From Phycisphaerae bacterium (GTDB lineage Bacteria; Planctomycetota; Phycisphaerae; UBA1845): DNA of 64,000 nt. The stretch lies in NCBI GenBank assembly GCA_029260165.1, contig JAJDDT010000089.1, positions 32,519 through 96,518 of the forward strand. The letters are read 5' to 3'. The position numbers and the translations under genes are program-made. The notes under the pieces were generated by a model. It saw only the letters and a program-made list of their open reading frames with translations, had not been told where the DNA came from and ran no database searches. Of the stretch, positions 27,224 through 35,936 are shown one piece after another (position 1 is the stretch's first letter; each line of letters begins with the position of its first letter).

Positions 27224-28309
27224 ATGAAACACATGACAGCAGGATGTATTGCCTTGTGTTGCGGTCTGTTCGTTGGGATCGGCTCTGTAACCGCCGCTCC
27301 CTGCCCATGCAACGGCAACGTCAACAACGACACGATCGTCAACGTACTCGACGCCCTTTGTATTATCGAATGTCAGAATGGCGACTGCAGTTGCTGCATC
27401 AACTCCTGCGACATCAACTGCGACGGCGTGGTCGACCAACTCGACGTCAACGCCGACGACCCCGTCAACATCGACAACACATGGCTATGCCTGTTCGCAG
27501 GCGGATCAGCCGAAACCTGCTGCCCGGTGATCGTGACCGGTGCCTGTTGCAACACGACCACCGGCACCTGCGCCGGCGCCGTGCAGGAAGCGGAGTGCAC
27601 CGCAACAAATGAGATTTGGACCGAAGCCACCGACTGCGCCAACGTCACCTGCCAGGCACCGACCACCGGTGCCTGCTGCGATACGTCCACGGGCGGCTGC
27701 GACAACGGTGTGCTCCAGTCTGCCTGCACCGGCGCGAGCCTGACCTGGACCGAGGGAGCAAATTGCGCGGGCGTGTTCTGCCCGACGCCGCCCATCGGTG
27801 CCTGCTGCAATCTCGGCAACGGCCTGTGTGAAGACGAGGTTTTCCAGCCGGTATGCTCGGGACCCGATTTCGTCTGGACCCCTGGAACCGCCTGCACCGC
27901 GATATCCTGCTCGGTCCCCCCACAAACCCCTTGTACCTGCAACGGCAACGTCAACAACGACACGACGGTCAACGTGGTCGACGCCGTTTGCATCTTTGAA
28001 TGCCAAAACGGCGACTGCAGCTGCTGCATCAACTCCTGCGACATCAATTGCGACGGCGTGGTCGATCAACTCGACGCCAACGCCGATGACCCCGTCAATA
28101 TCGACAGCACATGGCTTTGCGAATTCGTAGGCGGTTCACCCGAAAGCTGCTGCTCCGCTGAATTCCAGACTCAACTGGGACAAACCCCGGCGATACCCGC
28201 AACCACCGACTGGACAATGTTGGGATTCTTCACTGGAATGGCAGCCTTCACGGCATTCATCGTACGAAGCCGAAAACCTTCGATGACCTTCGAATCCGCC
28301 GGCGACTAA
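27224..28309 (+). CDS. Cys-rich exported protein with duplicated dockerin-like block and C-terminal anchor
   Basis: 361 residues; CGAGGAG precedes the ATG by 6 bases. Signal peptide ALCCGLFVGIGSVTAA. The order is: dockerin-like Cys-rich block A (CNGNVNNDTIVNVLDALC, then CDINCDGVVDQLD), three Cys modules (GACCNTTTGTCAGAVQEAEC and two relatives), then block B almost identical to A, and a hydrophobic C-terminal span (WTMLGFFTGMAAFTAFIV) followed by RSRK. The last part looks like a membrane or sorting anchor, so the protein is probably tethered. The block duplication is at DNA level (630-base offset). Function is unknown. Confidence 0.78.
   Translation: MKHMTAGCIALCCGLFVGIGSVTAAPCPCNGNVNNDTIVNVLDALCIIECQNGDCSCCINSCDINCDGVVDQLDVNADDPVNIDNTWLCLFAGGSAETCCPVIVTGACCNTTTGTCAGAVQEAECTATNEIWTEATDCANVTCQAPTTGACCDTSTGGCDNGVLQSACTGASLTWTEGANCAGVFCPTPPIGACCNLGNGLCEDEVFQPVCSGPDFVWTPGTACTAISCSVPPQTPCTCNGNVNNDTTVNVVDAVCIFECQNGDCSCCINSCDINCDGVVDQLDANADDPVNIDSTWLCEFVGGSPESCCSAEFQTQLGQTPAIPATTDWTMLGFFTGMAAFTAFIVRSRKPSMTFESAGD
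27308..28130 (+). repeat. Intragenic direct duplication, 630-base offset
   Basis: About 190 bases at 27308-27500 recur at 27938-28130 with the offset unchanged, so both copies stay in frame. Differences are few and largely in third positions. Both encode the CNGNVNNDT-to-WLC dockerin-like block. The three Cys modules lie between the copies. Confidence 0.8.
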
Positions 28310-28322
28310 GGCAATCCTCGTT

Positions 28323-28356
28323 ACGGTGTATCGTCACCTCTCGTGGGTGACGAGAA
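28323..28356 (+). repeat. Dispersed palindromic element, copy D
   Basis: TCGTCACC (28331-28338) and GGTGACGA (28346-28353) around TCTCGTG, preceded by GGTGTA. It is a slightly degenerate member of the family at 4.8 and 16.8 kb, located between convergent genes ending at 28309 and 28443, so it may serve both as a terminator stem. Confidence 0.7.
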
Positions 28357-28442
28357 GGCAGGCAGAACCGCAGGCCAGGTCGCGGCCTACGGATTTGTGA
28401 CCCCGAATTGTTTCGAGGCGCACTCACGCTGAGGCGTTGACC

Positions 28443-29603
28443 CTACATCCCCGCCCCAACCCCATTCCGAACTACCGCAATCATCGGATCATCAGGACTG
28501 ACCCGCTCCCAACGCTCAATCGCCAACCGCGCCCGATCAACCCTCCCCAACTTCCCCGCAACCACCGCCTCCAGCATCAACGAATCCACCCGCATCTCCA
28601 TCCCGCTGCCTGCTCGATCAATCGCAGCCAACGCACGCCCCCAATCCTCAGCCATCGCGAAATGTCGCCCCGCCAGATACCAAACCTCCGCCTTCATCGC
28701 ATCGCAGTCAACAGGCTCGTCGCGCAGGTCGCGATCCGTCATCTTCCCACCGTCCAAACTGCCACGCCCACAAAGAACTCCAACAACCCCCAGCGCCTCA
28801 TCCGCTTCACCCGTCGACGCCAAACACCGCGCCAACTCCCACCCCGCACGCTCCCGCTCCACAAACGTCTCATCCTCCCACAACTCACGAACCAACCTCG
28901 CCCCCGAAGCGCCACGACCCATCTCCCGATACAACCCCGCTAACTCCATCGCAATCCAACGCTCATTCCTTTCCCCACGCAAACCCGCCAACGCCATCGC
29001 CCGACGATACAACGTCGCCGCCAACCCTTTCTTACCATCCGCACGCTCAATCTCAGCCAACACAACATACATCCCCGCCGTCCCCGCCCGACCGGCAGCA
29101 CATTCCGCGTACAACGTCCGCGCAGACGAGACATCACCGGCCGCCAGATACGCCTCAATCCCTGCCGTCGCCAAACCAAGCCGATTCCGATCCACCCGCC
29201 ACGCCATCGCGTAAAACCCTGCCGCTGACGCATATTCCTGCGACAACTCGTCCAACATCCCGCGTAGATTCAACGCCTCCGCCGACGGATCATCCCACGT
29301 CGCAACGTCACGCAACAACACCGCCGCCTCGCTCATGCGTTGCTCGCGAACCGCCACCGTTGCGAGCAGCGTCCGCGCCCAAACATGCTCAGGCTTCTCC
29401 GACAACACCTGACGCAACTGAACCTCTGCCTTGCCCAAATCGCCCGACGCCATCGCGTCCTCTGCCAACTGACACAGCACCTCATTGCGCATCGATCCCC
29501 AACGCTGATGTGCCAACTCACGTTCAACACTCACGGGCTTCACGCAACCAACAACCACAAACCCACTTCCCAAGGCCCACGTCAGCAAAAATCCCCTACT
29601 CAT
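28443..29603 (-). CDS. TPR-repeat lipoprotein
   Basis: 386 residues from the ATG at 29603, which overlaps the upstream secretin stop by 8 bases. The start MSRGFLLTWALGSGFVVVGC has a lipobox (VVGC), so it is a predicted lipoprotein. The body is a tetratricopeptide array of about seven helix pairs (GDLGKAEVQLRQVLSEKPEH, WARTLLATVAVREQRMSEAA, EALNLRGMLDELSQEYASA). TPR lipoproteins of secretin loci act as pilotins or assembly scaffolds that help the outer-membrane secretin multimerise. Context (translational overlap with the secretin gene) supports that role; the protein is not close enough to a named family by eye for a symbol. Earlier in-frame starts would add a non-signal sequence. Confidence 0.78.
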   Translation of the reverse strand: MSRGFLLTWALGSGFVVVGCVKPVSVERELAHQRWGSMRNEVLCQLAEDAMASGDLGKAEVQLRQVLSEKPEHVWARTLLATVAVREQRMSEAAVLLRDVATWDDPSAEALNLRGMLDELSQEYASAAGFYAMAWRVDRNRLGLATAGIEAYLAAGDVSSARTLYAECAAGRAGTAGMYVVLAEIERADGKKGLAATLYRRAMALAGLRGERNERWIAMELAGLYREMGRGASGARLVRELWEDETFVERERAGWELARCLASTGEADEALGVVGVLCGRGSLDGGKMTDRDLRDEPVDCDAMKAEVWYLAGRHFAMAEDWGRALAAIDRAGSGMEMRVDSLMLEAVVAGKLGRVDRARLAIERWERVSPDDPMIAVVRNGVGAGM

Positions 29604-31425
29604 CGCCCACCTCCACCAGGTCATCGCCCCCATCAACGCCAAGACGCCTGGCCAACTGCGGATCAACCGACTCATGATGACCGCCCGTGCGACCCACGGG
29701 CCCGCGAAAGTACGCTCCGGGAACTTCGACAGGCCGGCGCATTTTCGGATCAAACGCGGGCTTCGCATTCAACTGCCTCGCCACCCAGTCGCGCAGTTCA
29801 TTGTCAGGCTGAACCACGTCCAACTCATGCTCGATCATGTGCCACAGCCGACGAGCATCCGACATCACCGGATCCGCCGACCGTGCCAGCCGCGCATGAT
29901 AGGACGCCAACCGCATTTTCCCCTGCTCCAGATCGTCGATCGCCGACGCAAGATGCGCCTCCGCCAGCCGCCGCCGACCAAACCACTGAATCCGCTCGCG
30001 ATTCCCCAGTCGAATCGCGTCAATCTCCTCCAGCATCTGATCCCCAAGCTCCTCCATCAATTCCGGATTCGAAACAACATGAACCGTCAGCAACACCATC
30101 ACCTCTTCCCGCTGACTCGTGTCCTGCGTTCGGCGAAAAGCCGCCCCAAGAATCGGAATCTCCCCCAGCCCGGGCGCCTGACTCCGCGAAACGTCGTCAC
30201 GCGTTCGGAACAACCCACCAATCAGGATCGTGTGCCCGTTGCGAACCAAAACGTTGCTCGTCGATTCCGTCGTCGCCTCAAAGGGCAGATCAGACGTCGT
30301 CAACCCCCCGGCACTGTCCTCGACATGAATCTCCATCCGAACCTGATCGTCGCCCAGAACAAAAGGCCTGAACCGAAGCTGCGTCCCCGTCTCCAGAAAC
30401 TCGACCGCCTGAATCGCCGCCGTCTCCGTCACCGTCGTCGTGATAAAACCGTCGCGACGACCCACGATCACCTCGCCACGCTGCTTGTTCAGCGTCAGAA
30501 TCTTCGGGTTCGCAACGACCACCGTGTCCGTCAGTTCCTCCAACGCCCGGAGAAAAACCGCAACATTGTTCTTGATCAAACCAAACGTGAATCCGCCAAC
30601 ATTCAACGGAATATCAAAATTCGTCCCAACCGCCGTCGTCGTGTTCTGAAGCTGCGCGGCCGGCAACGTTCCCGTCGCCAAATCAAAACCCGCAGGACTC
30701 GTTGATCCAACATTCTCAAAATCCACGCCCGCCAAAAACGTAAAATCAATCCCAAGCTGCGTGTCATCACTCAACGCAGCCCGGATGATCGTCGCCTCCA
30801 CCAATACCTGCGCAGGCTGAACATCAATCTCCTCAATAACACGCAACACCTCCTCCAACCGGTCAGCCGTGTCCTCCACAATGAGAAAATCCTCCCCCGC
30901 CAACGAATCACCACCCGTCTCGTCGCTGTCAATCCCCGTCTCCGCATCCGGACTCGCGACCGCACGACCCTGATTGCTCAGAAACGGCGTGATCATCTCC
31001 ACCACCAACGATGCGCGAACGTACTTCAGAGTCACCACGCGCATCTCTGTCGGCACGCCGGCCACCGACTCCCCGCCAGCCAGCTGCACGACGATGTATT
31101 TGCCATGATCCTCGTACTTGCAACCCGCCGTCGGCAGCATTGCGTCCAATAACTCGATCAACGTCATTCCACCCAGAGACACCGTCACACGCGTTTGATG
31201 CACGTCGGGCGCGATCACAAAATTGCGCCCCGTCGCCTCCGACAATTCCCGAAGAATATCCACCAACCGCGTATCATTCGCACGGATGTCGATGTCACCG
31301 CACTCATGAGGTGTCACCTTCGCAGGCGAATCACCAGCGATCTCCCCATCAGGCGACTGAGCAATCACAAGCGGTGACCACACCAATACCGTGACGACCG
31401 ATCCCAAAGCATATTTCCAGGTCAT
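29596..31425 (-). CDS. Type II/IV secretion-type secretin (GspD/PilQ family)
   Basis: 609 residues from the ATG at 31425, which begins the signal peptide (YALGSVVTVLVWSPLVIA). The frame opens at 31542. Residues ~45-115 form an STN-type domain (IDIRANDTRLVDILRELSEA). A secretin N1-like domain follows (VVTLKYVRASLVVEMITPF ... DFLIVEDTADRLEEVLRVI). The pore domain has VEATIIRAAL, NPKILTLNKQRGEVIVGRRD, VRNGHTILIGGLFR, and the secretin end GLGEIPILGAAFRRT with EEVMVLLTVHVV. The remaining ~100 residues are a helical and unstructured tail unlike usual secretins. It builds an outer-membrane channel for a type II-like or pilus system. The TPR lipoprotein downstream overlaps; a pseudopilin lies upstream. 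Confidence 0.87.
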   Translation of the reverse strand: MTWKYALGSVVTVLVWSPLVIAQSPDGEIAGDSPAKVTPHECGDIDIRANDTRLVDILRELSEATGRNFVIAPDVHQTRVTVSLGGMTLIELLDAMLPTAGCKYEDHGKYIVVQLAGGESVAGVPTEMRVVTLKYVRASLVVEMITPFLSNQGRAVASPDAETGIDSDETGGDSLAGEDFLIVEDTADRLEEVLRVIEEIDVQPAQVLVEATIIRAALSDDTQLGIDFTFLAGVDFENVGSTSPAGFDLATGTLPAAQLQNTTTAVGTNFDIPLNVGGFTFGLIKNNVAVFLRALEELTDTVVVANPKILTLNKQRGEVIVGRRDGFITTTVTETAAIQAVEFLETGTQLRFRPFVLGDDQVRMEIHVEDSAGGLTTSDLPFEATTESTSNVLVRNGHTILIGGLFRTRDDVSRSQAPGLGEIPILGAAFRRTQDTSQREEVMVLLTVHVVSNPELMEELGDQMLEEIDAIRLGNRERIQWFGRRRLAEAHLASAIDDLEQGKMRLASYHARLARSADPVMSDARRLWHMIEHELDVVQPDNELRDWVARQLNAKPAFDPKMRRPVEVPGAYFRGPVGRTGGHHESVDPQLARRLGVDGGDDLVEVGDE

Positions 31426-31592
31426 AGGCTTGCCCGCAACAATCATCATTTCCACCAGGTTCAAGGGTGCGTCCGAGTACTCCAAGGACTTATCGGCAGT
31501 GCATCGCCACCAATCAAACATCGCCACCGATAATCGACACACCCAAACGTCGGCGTCTGTCGTCCATGATTACCGGACCTGTCGTGCGCAAG

Positions 31593-31619
31593 AAAAAGGG
31601 CGATCCCAAAGGATCGCCC
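31593..31619 (-). terminator. Intrinsic terminator downstream of the pseudopilin gene
   Basis: GGGCGATCC (31598-31606), CAAA, GGATCGCCC (31611-31619); read on the minus strand the stem is followed by TTTTTC. Nine perfect pairs plus a T-run make it a textbook rho-independent terminator, 21 bases after the pseudopilin stop. It separates the pseudopilin transcript from the secretin gene. Confidence 0.93.
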
Positions 31620-31640
31620 CGATAGTTGCCTCAGAATGTT

Positions 31641-32096
31641 CTACCAGGTGTCGTGCGCACCGTCGTTCGCGTTGAATGCACCCGTCGTTTCGTTGTACGT
31701 CCACCCCGTCAAACCATCCAGCGTCGCCTTCAGCGTGGTCAGATTGTTGAACGGATTCTCCGGAACCGAACGCATGTACGCACCATACGGATAGCCCGAC
31801 GTACCAATCGCCGCGGTCGTGCGATCCGCCTTGCTGGCCAACGTCATCTCATTCACAAACGTGGCAAATTTCGGATAAACGTCGTTGTGCTCCGTCTTGA
31901 ACAACGAAATCTGCGCTCGCATCGTCCGCAGATTCGCACGCAGCGTCGCGTCCTTCGTTCGCGTCGATGCCGACGAAAATTCCGGAACCACCATCAACGC
32001 GATAATCGATAACACGAGTACTACGACCAAAACCTCAACCAACGTGAAACCCGCTCGGTGCGCTGCATTGCTTTTTGTTCGGATCATTTTTAACAC
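31641..32096 (-). CDS. Type II secretion-type pseudopilin
   Basis: 151 residues from a GTG at 32096 with GGAG 7 bases before; an ATG at 32087 lacks a good site. The N-terminus is a prepilin peptide: short basic leader, then AHRAGFTLVEVLVVVLVLS. The cleavage G is followed by FTLVE, with Glu at +5, then a 20-residue hydrophobic helix. The rest (TLRANLRTMRAQISLFKTEH, PYGAYMRSVPENPFNNLT) resembles GspG-type major pseudopilins, with a short beta domain. It should assemble as a periplasmic pilus that drives secretion through the secretin encoded next. The gene ends in a clear terminator. Confidence 0.88.
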   Translation of the reverse strand: MLKMIRTKSNAAHRAGFTLVEVLVVVLVLSIIALMVVPEFSSASTRTKDATLRANLRTMRAQISLFKTEHNDVYPKFATFVNEMTLASKADRTTAAIGTSGYPYGAYMRSVPENPFNNLTTLKATLDGLTGWTYNETTGAFNANDGAHDTW

Positions 32097-32365
32097 ACTT
32101 TCACTCCGTCCCCAGTCAGGGCATGGCTCAACAGCCACGCTGGCCGTTTGACGCCTCCACGATATCATCGTCAGTTGACCCGCGTGAGTTTGCCATTTGA
32201 GCCCAAACGAACGCCCGAGGCGAAAAAACCCATTCCAATAACCGCCGCGGTCGTTCAGACGTCCCGGACGGGTTCAATATGTTTCGGGCGGTTCCCGAGT
32301 GATCTTGCGGAATCCACCAACAAATCCACGTCAACCACCAACCCCCACCGCCTAACACCGTTTAT
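32097..32365. other. Divergent gap before the RNase P RNA
   Basis: About 270 bases between the pseudopilin start and the rnpB promoter. Overlapping frames here are not supported. I see no other structure. Confidence 0.5.
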
Positions 32366-32394
32366 GGGACTTAGCCCGTCCAATGTGATACAAT
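32366..32394 (+). promoter_or_regulatory. rnpB promoter
   Basis: GGGACT (32366-32371), 17 bases, TACAAT (32389-32394). The expected start near 32401 coincides with the 5' strand of RNase P helix P1, strongly supporting the call. Confidence 0.65.
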
Positions 32395-32399
32395 ACCGG

Positions 32400-32818
32400 G
32401 GCGGAGCGGGGCGCGACGATCGCCGGGTTGCCACAAAGCAGCCGGGAGGAAAGTCCGAACCGGACAGGGCACGGTGGTTGGTAACACCAACCCGGGGTAA
32501 CCCGAGGGAAAGTGCCACAGAAAACACACCGCCCAGGTTCGCGCAGGCGAACCGGTAAGGTTGAAATGGTGCGGTAAGAGCGCACCGCGTCGATGGTGAC
32601 ATCGATGGCAGGGTAAACCCCACCGCCGGCAAGCCCAAATAAGCGGCGAGAGGCGGTCCGTCTCAATGGACGTGACATGTGTACGTCCGACAGCCGCGGG
32701 TAGGGTGCAAAAGCCAACGGGCGACCGTTGGCGTAGATAAATGATCGTCCACGATGTTCGCTGTTGCTCGCAACACGAACGTCGTGAACAGAATTCGGCT
32801 TACCACCCCGCTCCGCAT
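32400..32818 (+). ncRNA. rnpB: RNase P RNA (bacterial type A)
   Basis: About 419 bases. The conserved core GAGGAAAGTCCGAAC lies near the 5' end, then ACAGAAAACACACCG, GGGTAAACCCC, AGATAAATGATCGTCC and the 3' ACAGAATTCGGCTTAC. Helix P1 is formed by GCGGAGCGGGG (32401-32411) and CCCCGCTCCGC (32806-32816), closing the molecule, and TTTTT follows at 32818-32822. RNase P RNA is the catalytic subunit that cleaves 5' leaders from pre-tRNA. The ends are set by P1 and are good to a few bases. Confidence 0.95.
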
Positions 32819-32954
32819 TTTTCCTGCCGACAAGCCACGCACACCCTCGCCACAGAACGCACCGCGGTGTCCGCCGGAAACTTTCCGACAGGCCAACCAA
32901 CCTGACGATATCGCGGAGCTGAACCGATCTTCATCCTTCATGAAACGGTCGCGG

Positions 32955-33356
32955 TCAATCGTCCGCGAAAATCGGGATCGGGTTGCATTGTTCGTCAATC
33001 GCGACAAACACGACTTCCGCTTCAGTAACCTTGACCGGTTCACCGTCGGAGTTGAAACGGTCAGCCACGACCGTGATGCGAATGGTCAGCGACGTCGAAC
33101 CAACACGCGTGGTTTCACAGTTGAAGCTGACGACGTCACCCACGAAGACAGGCTCGTGAAACGCGACCTCGCGCATGGCAACGGTGACGTACCGATGGTG
33201 GGCCTGCCGTCGTGCCTCGACGAAACCAGCCTGGTCGATGTAGGAGAGCAGCACACCGCCGAAAATGGTGTTGGCTGCGTTGGTATCGCGTGGCATCATG
33301 ACGACGCGGATGGCGGGGCAGTGTGATGGTGGTTTCATGCGACTGCTGTTTTCCAT
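32955..33356 (-). CDS. Acyl-CoA thioesterase (hotdog fold, YciA-like)
   Basis: 133 residues; GGAG lies 8 bases before the ATG at 33356. The catalytic segment RVVMMPRDTNAANTIFGGVL then LSYIDQAGFVEARRQAH is diagnostic of YciA/Acot-type thioesterases, with the family Asn/Asp pair DTN and D in IDQAG. EVAFHEPVFVGDVVSFNCET follows. It hydrolyses acyl-CoA thioesters in the cytoplasm; the preferred chain length is not deducible. It is separated from rnpB by 136 bases of unannotated sequence and is divergent from the exporter operon starting at 33598. Confidence 0.87.
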   Translation of the reverse strand: MENSSRMKPPSHCPAIRVVMMPRDTNAANTIFGGVLLSYIDQAGFVEARRQAHHRYVTVAMREVAFHEPVFVGDVVSFNCETTRVGSTSLTIRITVVADRFNSDGEPVKVTEAEVVFVAIDEQCNPIPIFADD

Positions 33357-33523
33357 GGCTTGGCTCCGTTCTGTTGACCCTGAATCATAGCGCCGCGTTC
33401 GGATTTGTCATCAATTGCGACTTTCGGTTTGCCATCGCGGCACGGGTTTGGAAGAATCCTGACGGTTGGTCGCGCTGGTGTTTTCGTGGTTGAATTCGAC
33501 GGTTCGGCGGTGTTGCCCGTTGG

Positions 33524-33551
33524 TTGAGCAGGTTGGTGGATGTGCTAAACT
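33524..33551 (+). promoter_or_regulatory. Candidate promoter of the ABC exporter operon
   Basis: TTGAGC (33524-33529), 16 bases, TAAACT (33546-33551). It would start transcription near 33558, about 40 bases before the ATG at 33598. A second -10-like TATTAT lies at 33563-33568. Confidence 0.4.
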
Positions 33552-33597
33552 CCGGTTTCGGCTATTATATGTGAATGGGCAGCCTGGTTTTTTTGAT

Positions 33598-35922
33598 ATG
33601 AGATCACTTCACAGGGTCATTCTCGCAACGTGGATGGTCTGTTGTTTTTTGTTTTCAACAGCAGAAGCGAGGGTCGTCGGTGATATTGTGCGCGTTGGGT
33701 TTCCCAGTGTGGGCGGGATTCATCAGGGGCGCGATCTGGTTCGGGACGGTTCGTGGGTACCCATCGTTGTCGATTTGAGCATTGAGGGACAGGCGTCGCT
33801 TGAGGGGTGGCTGCGGTTGTCGACGCGTGACAAGGACGGCGACCTTTGCGTGGACCGGCAGCGTGTGCAGTTATTGGCAGAGCAAAGCAGCGCAAGACGG
33901 TATACGCTGTACACACTGGCGACGCATCAGGCGAATGTAGCCGTCGAGTTGATCAACGACAACAACAGTCGAATCGAAATCGAGACGCGTGGTGTGGCGT
34001 CGTGGCGGGTCACGCCGACCGTGTCGCCCGCGACGTTGCACGACAATGACTATCTGGTTCTTTCTGTTTCATCCGTGACGGCTGGCAAGGTTGTCAGGCT
34101 TCAGGAACCGAGCGAGGACGAGGTGTCCAGGCCTGTGTATGTCGCCCATGTCGCACCCAATGAATTGCCGTCGCTGTGGATCGGGCTTGAGGCGGTCGAT
34201 GCGATTGTGTGGGACGATGCGGACCCGGCGGACCTGACACCCGCGCAGATGAACGCACTGACGGAATGGACGCGGCAGGGAGGGACGCTCGTGGTGTCGA
34301 CCACCGAGCGTGCAATCGAGTTGTTCAAGAGTCCGCTGGCTGAGATGTTGCCGGTGCGGTTGCTTGATGTGACATCGGCAACATCGCTGCCTCGAACACA
34401 ACAGTTGATGTCGTTGCAAAATGACTATTCGTTCGCCGCGCCGGTGCCGGTGGTGAATTGCAGACTGAAAGATGACGCGATCGCAGTGGCTGAGGATCAG
34501 GTGGCAGATGAGATCGTCCCGATTGTCAGTCGTCGGTTGTTCGGCAAGGGGCGGGTGGTGTTTGTGGCTGCCCAAATGCGGCAACTGTTTCGGGATGAGG
34601 ACGCGAACGTCCGCCGGTTCTTCATTCGCACGTTGGAGCTTCGATCAAGAAAGTCTGATTCCAGTCTTCAGTCGAAGGTGTTGTTTTCGGAGATCGACAA
34701 GTGGGCTGGATTCAGTCAGGTGGGGGCGTTGTACCTGGCGATCGCTCTTGTTTTCGTGGCGGGTTATGTGTTGGTGGCGACGTTTGGTTCGTGGGCGTTT
34801 CTCAAACAACGGCAATGGACAAGACATAGTTGGACGGCTTTTGGGGTTTTGGGATTGGCGTGTTGCTTTTTGAGCGTGGTCGGTGTGCAGTCGGTGCGAG
34901 GAGTCGGTCGGAAGCTGTTGCAGTTGTCGGTTGTTGATGGCGAGATTGGTTCGTCCGCGGTTCAGGCGACGAGCTATTTTGGATTGAAAACAAGCGTTTT
35001 CGGGTCGTTGGACGTTTGGCTGCCGCAGGATTATCCGCGTGAGGATGATCCGACGCAGTTGAAATGCATGCTCAAGCCGTTGCCGGCGATCGTAACGTTG
35101 AGCAACTCACCAAGGAGTTTCATCGACCCGGCCCGGTATCAGCTTCGACCCGCACGGGCGGAGATACTCGGCGTGCCCATCCGCGGAACGGTCAAGCAAT
35201 TCGAGGGGCGATGGTCGGGCCATCTGTCGGGTCGTATGTTGGCTGACGTTCGGATTGTAAGCGGTGAGAGCGGTTCCCATGCGGACCTGCGCGTGTCGGC
35301 TGGCAGTCAGTTGACGAACCAGCTTGGTGTGGACATTGACCATGGTTATCTTGTGTACAGTGCCTCGGATGTTTTCCAGAGCGGCAGATGGGAGGACACC
35401 GGGCACCTTCGTCCGGAGGAAATATACGTCATTCCGATCGGGCCAATCGGCGACGGGCAATCGGTAATGCCGGGGCAGATCGCCTATCTCGATACAAGTG
35501 GCGTGGACATGCCCTTCAAGGAGTGGCGAAAAAAGTGGAACCTGAAGACCGTGCTTGAGCGATTGGCCAAGCAATGGGGTCTCACCGGAGGTGCGTTGAC
35601 TGGCTTGCCGCAAGGATGGCAACCGGTTTCCAAACTGGAGATGTCGCTGTTCGTGGCTGGCTTTGTGGAGGAGTACCATCCGGAACTGCGTCACAATGCG
35701 TTCGGGCAGCTCACGGAGTCGCTGTTTTCGCTGGCGCATTGTCGGCAGATGGAGCTTGGCGGGCTTGTGGATCAGGACCATGCACTTTTGATCGCCGTCA
35801 CGAACGCACCCGGACCGTCACCGTTGTGTGTCAGATCGGGCGATGAATATGAGCGACTGGAGCCAACCGAGGCATACACAATGTATCGCTTGCGAATTCC
35901 CCTCAATCGCGGAAAGAAATAA
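33598..35922 (+). CDS. Large membrane protein encoded with an ABC-2 exporter
   Basis: 774 residues from the ATG at 33598 (MRSLHRVILATWMVCCFLFS, a signal peptide); the frame opens earlier at 33466 in a region with no signal. Residues ~30-400 are beta-rich and extracytoplasmic. Within them NALTEWTRQGGTLVVSTTERA resembles a class-I glutamine-amidotransferase-like or ThuA-like fold segment. Two hydrophobic spans follow at ~375-450 (YLAIALVFVAGYVLVATFGS, TAFGVLGLACCFLSVVGVQS), then ~320 residues. It ends 14 bases before the ABC ATPase gene, so it is probably co-transcribed with it. The topology resembles accessory proteins of ABC-2 systems such as GldG, but I do not recognise the family. Confidence 0.7.
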   Translation: MRSLHRVILATWMVCCFLFSTAEARVVGDIVRVGFPSVGGIHQGRDLVRDGSWVPIVVDLSIEGQASLEGWLRLSTRDKDGDLCVDRQRVQLLAEQSSARRYTLYTLATHQANVAVELINDNNSRIEIETRGVASWRVTPTVSPATLHDNDYLVLSVSSVTAGKVVRLQEPSEDEVSRPVYVAHVAPNELPSLWIGLEAVDAIVWDDADPADLTPAQMNALTEWTRQGGTLVVSTTERAIELFKSPLAEMLPVRLLDVTSATSLPRTQQLMSLQNDYSFAAPVPVVNCRLKDDAIAVAEDQVADEIVPIVSRRLFGKGRVVFVAAQMRQLFRDEDANVRRFFIRTLELRSRKSDSSLQSKVLFSEIDKWAGFSQVGALYLAIALVFVAGYVLVATFGSWAFLKQRQWTRHSWTAFGVLGLACCFLSVVGVQSVRGVGRKLLQLSVVDGEIGSSAVQATSYFGLKTSVFGSLDVWLPQDYPREDDPTQLKCMLKPLPAIVTLSNSPRSFIDPARYQLRPARAEILGVPIRGTVKQFEGRWSGHLSGRMLADVRIVSGESGSHADLRVSAGSQLTNQLGVDIDHGYLVYSASDVFQSGRWEDTGHLRPEEIYVIPIGPIGDGQSVMPGQIAYLDTSGVDMPFKEWRKKWNLKTVLERLAKQWGLTGGALTGLPQGWQPVSKLEMSLFVAGFVEEYHPELRHNAFGQLTESLFSLAHCRQMELGGLVDQDHALLIAVTNAPGPSPLCVRSGDEYERLEPTEAYTMYRLRIPLNRGKK

Positions 35923-35936
35923 GGGTATCAACCAAC

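Noticed and set aside
32352..32900. Minus- and plus-strand frames across rnpB
   Set aside because: They cover the RNase P RNA, whose conserved core, P1 and promoter are clear; no coding signal.
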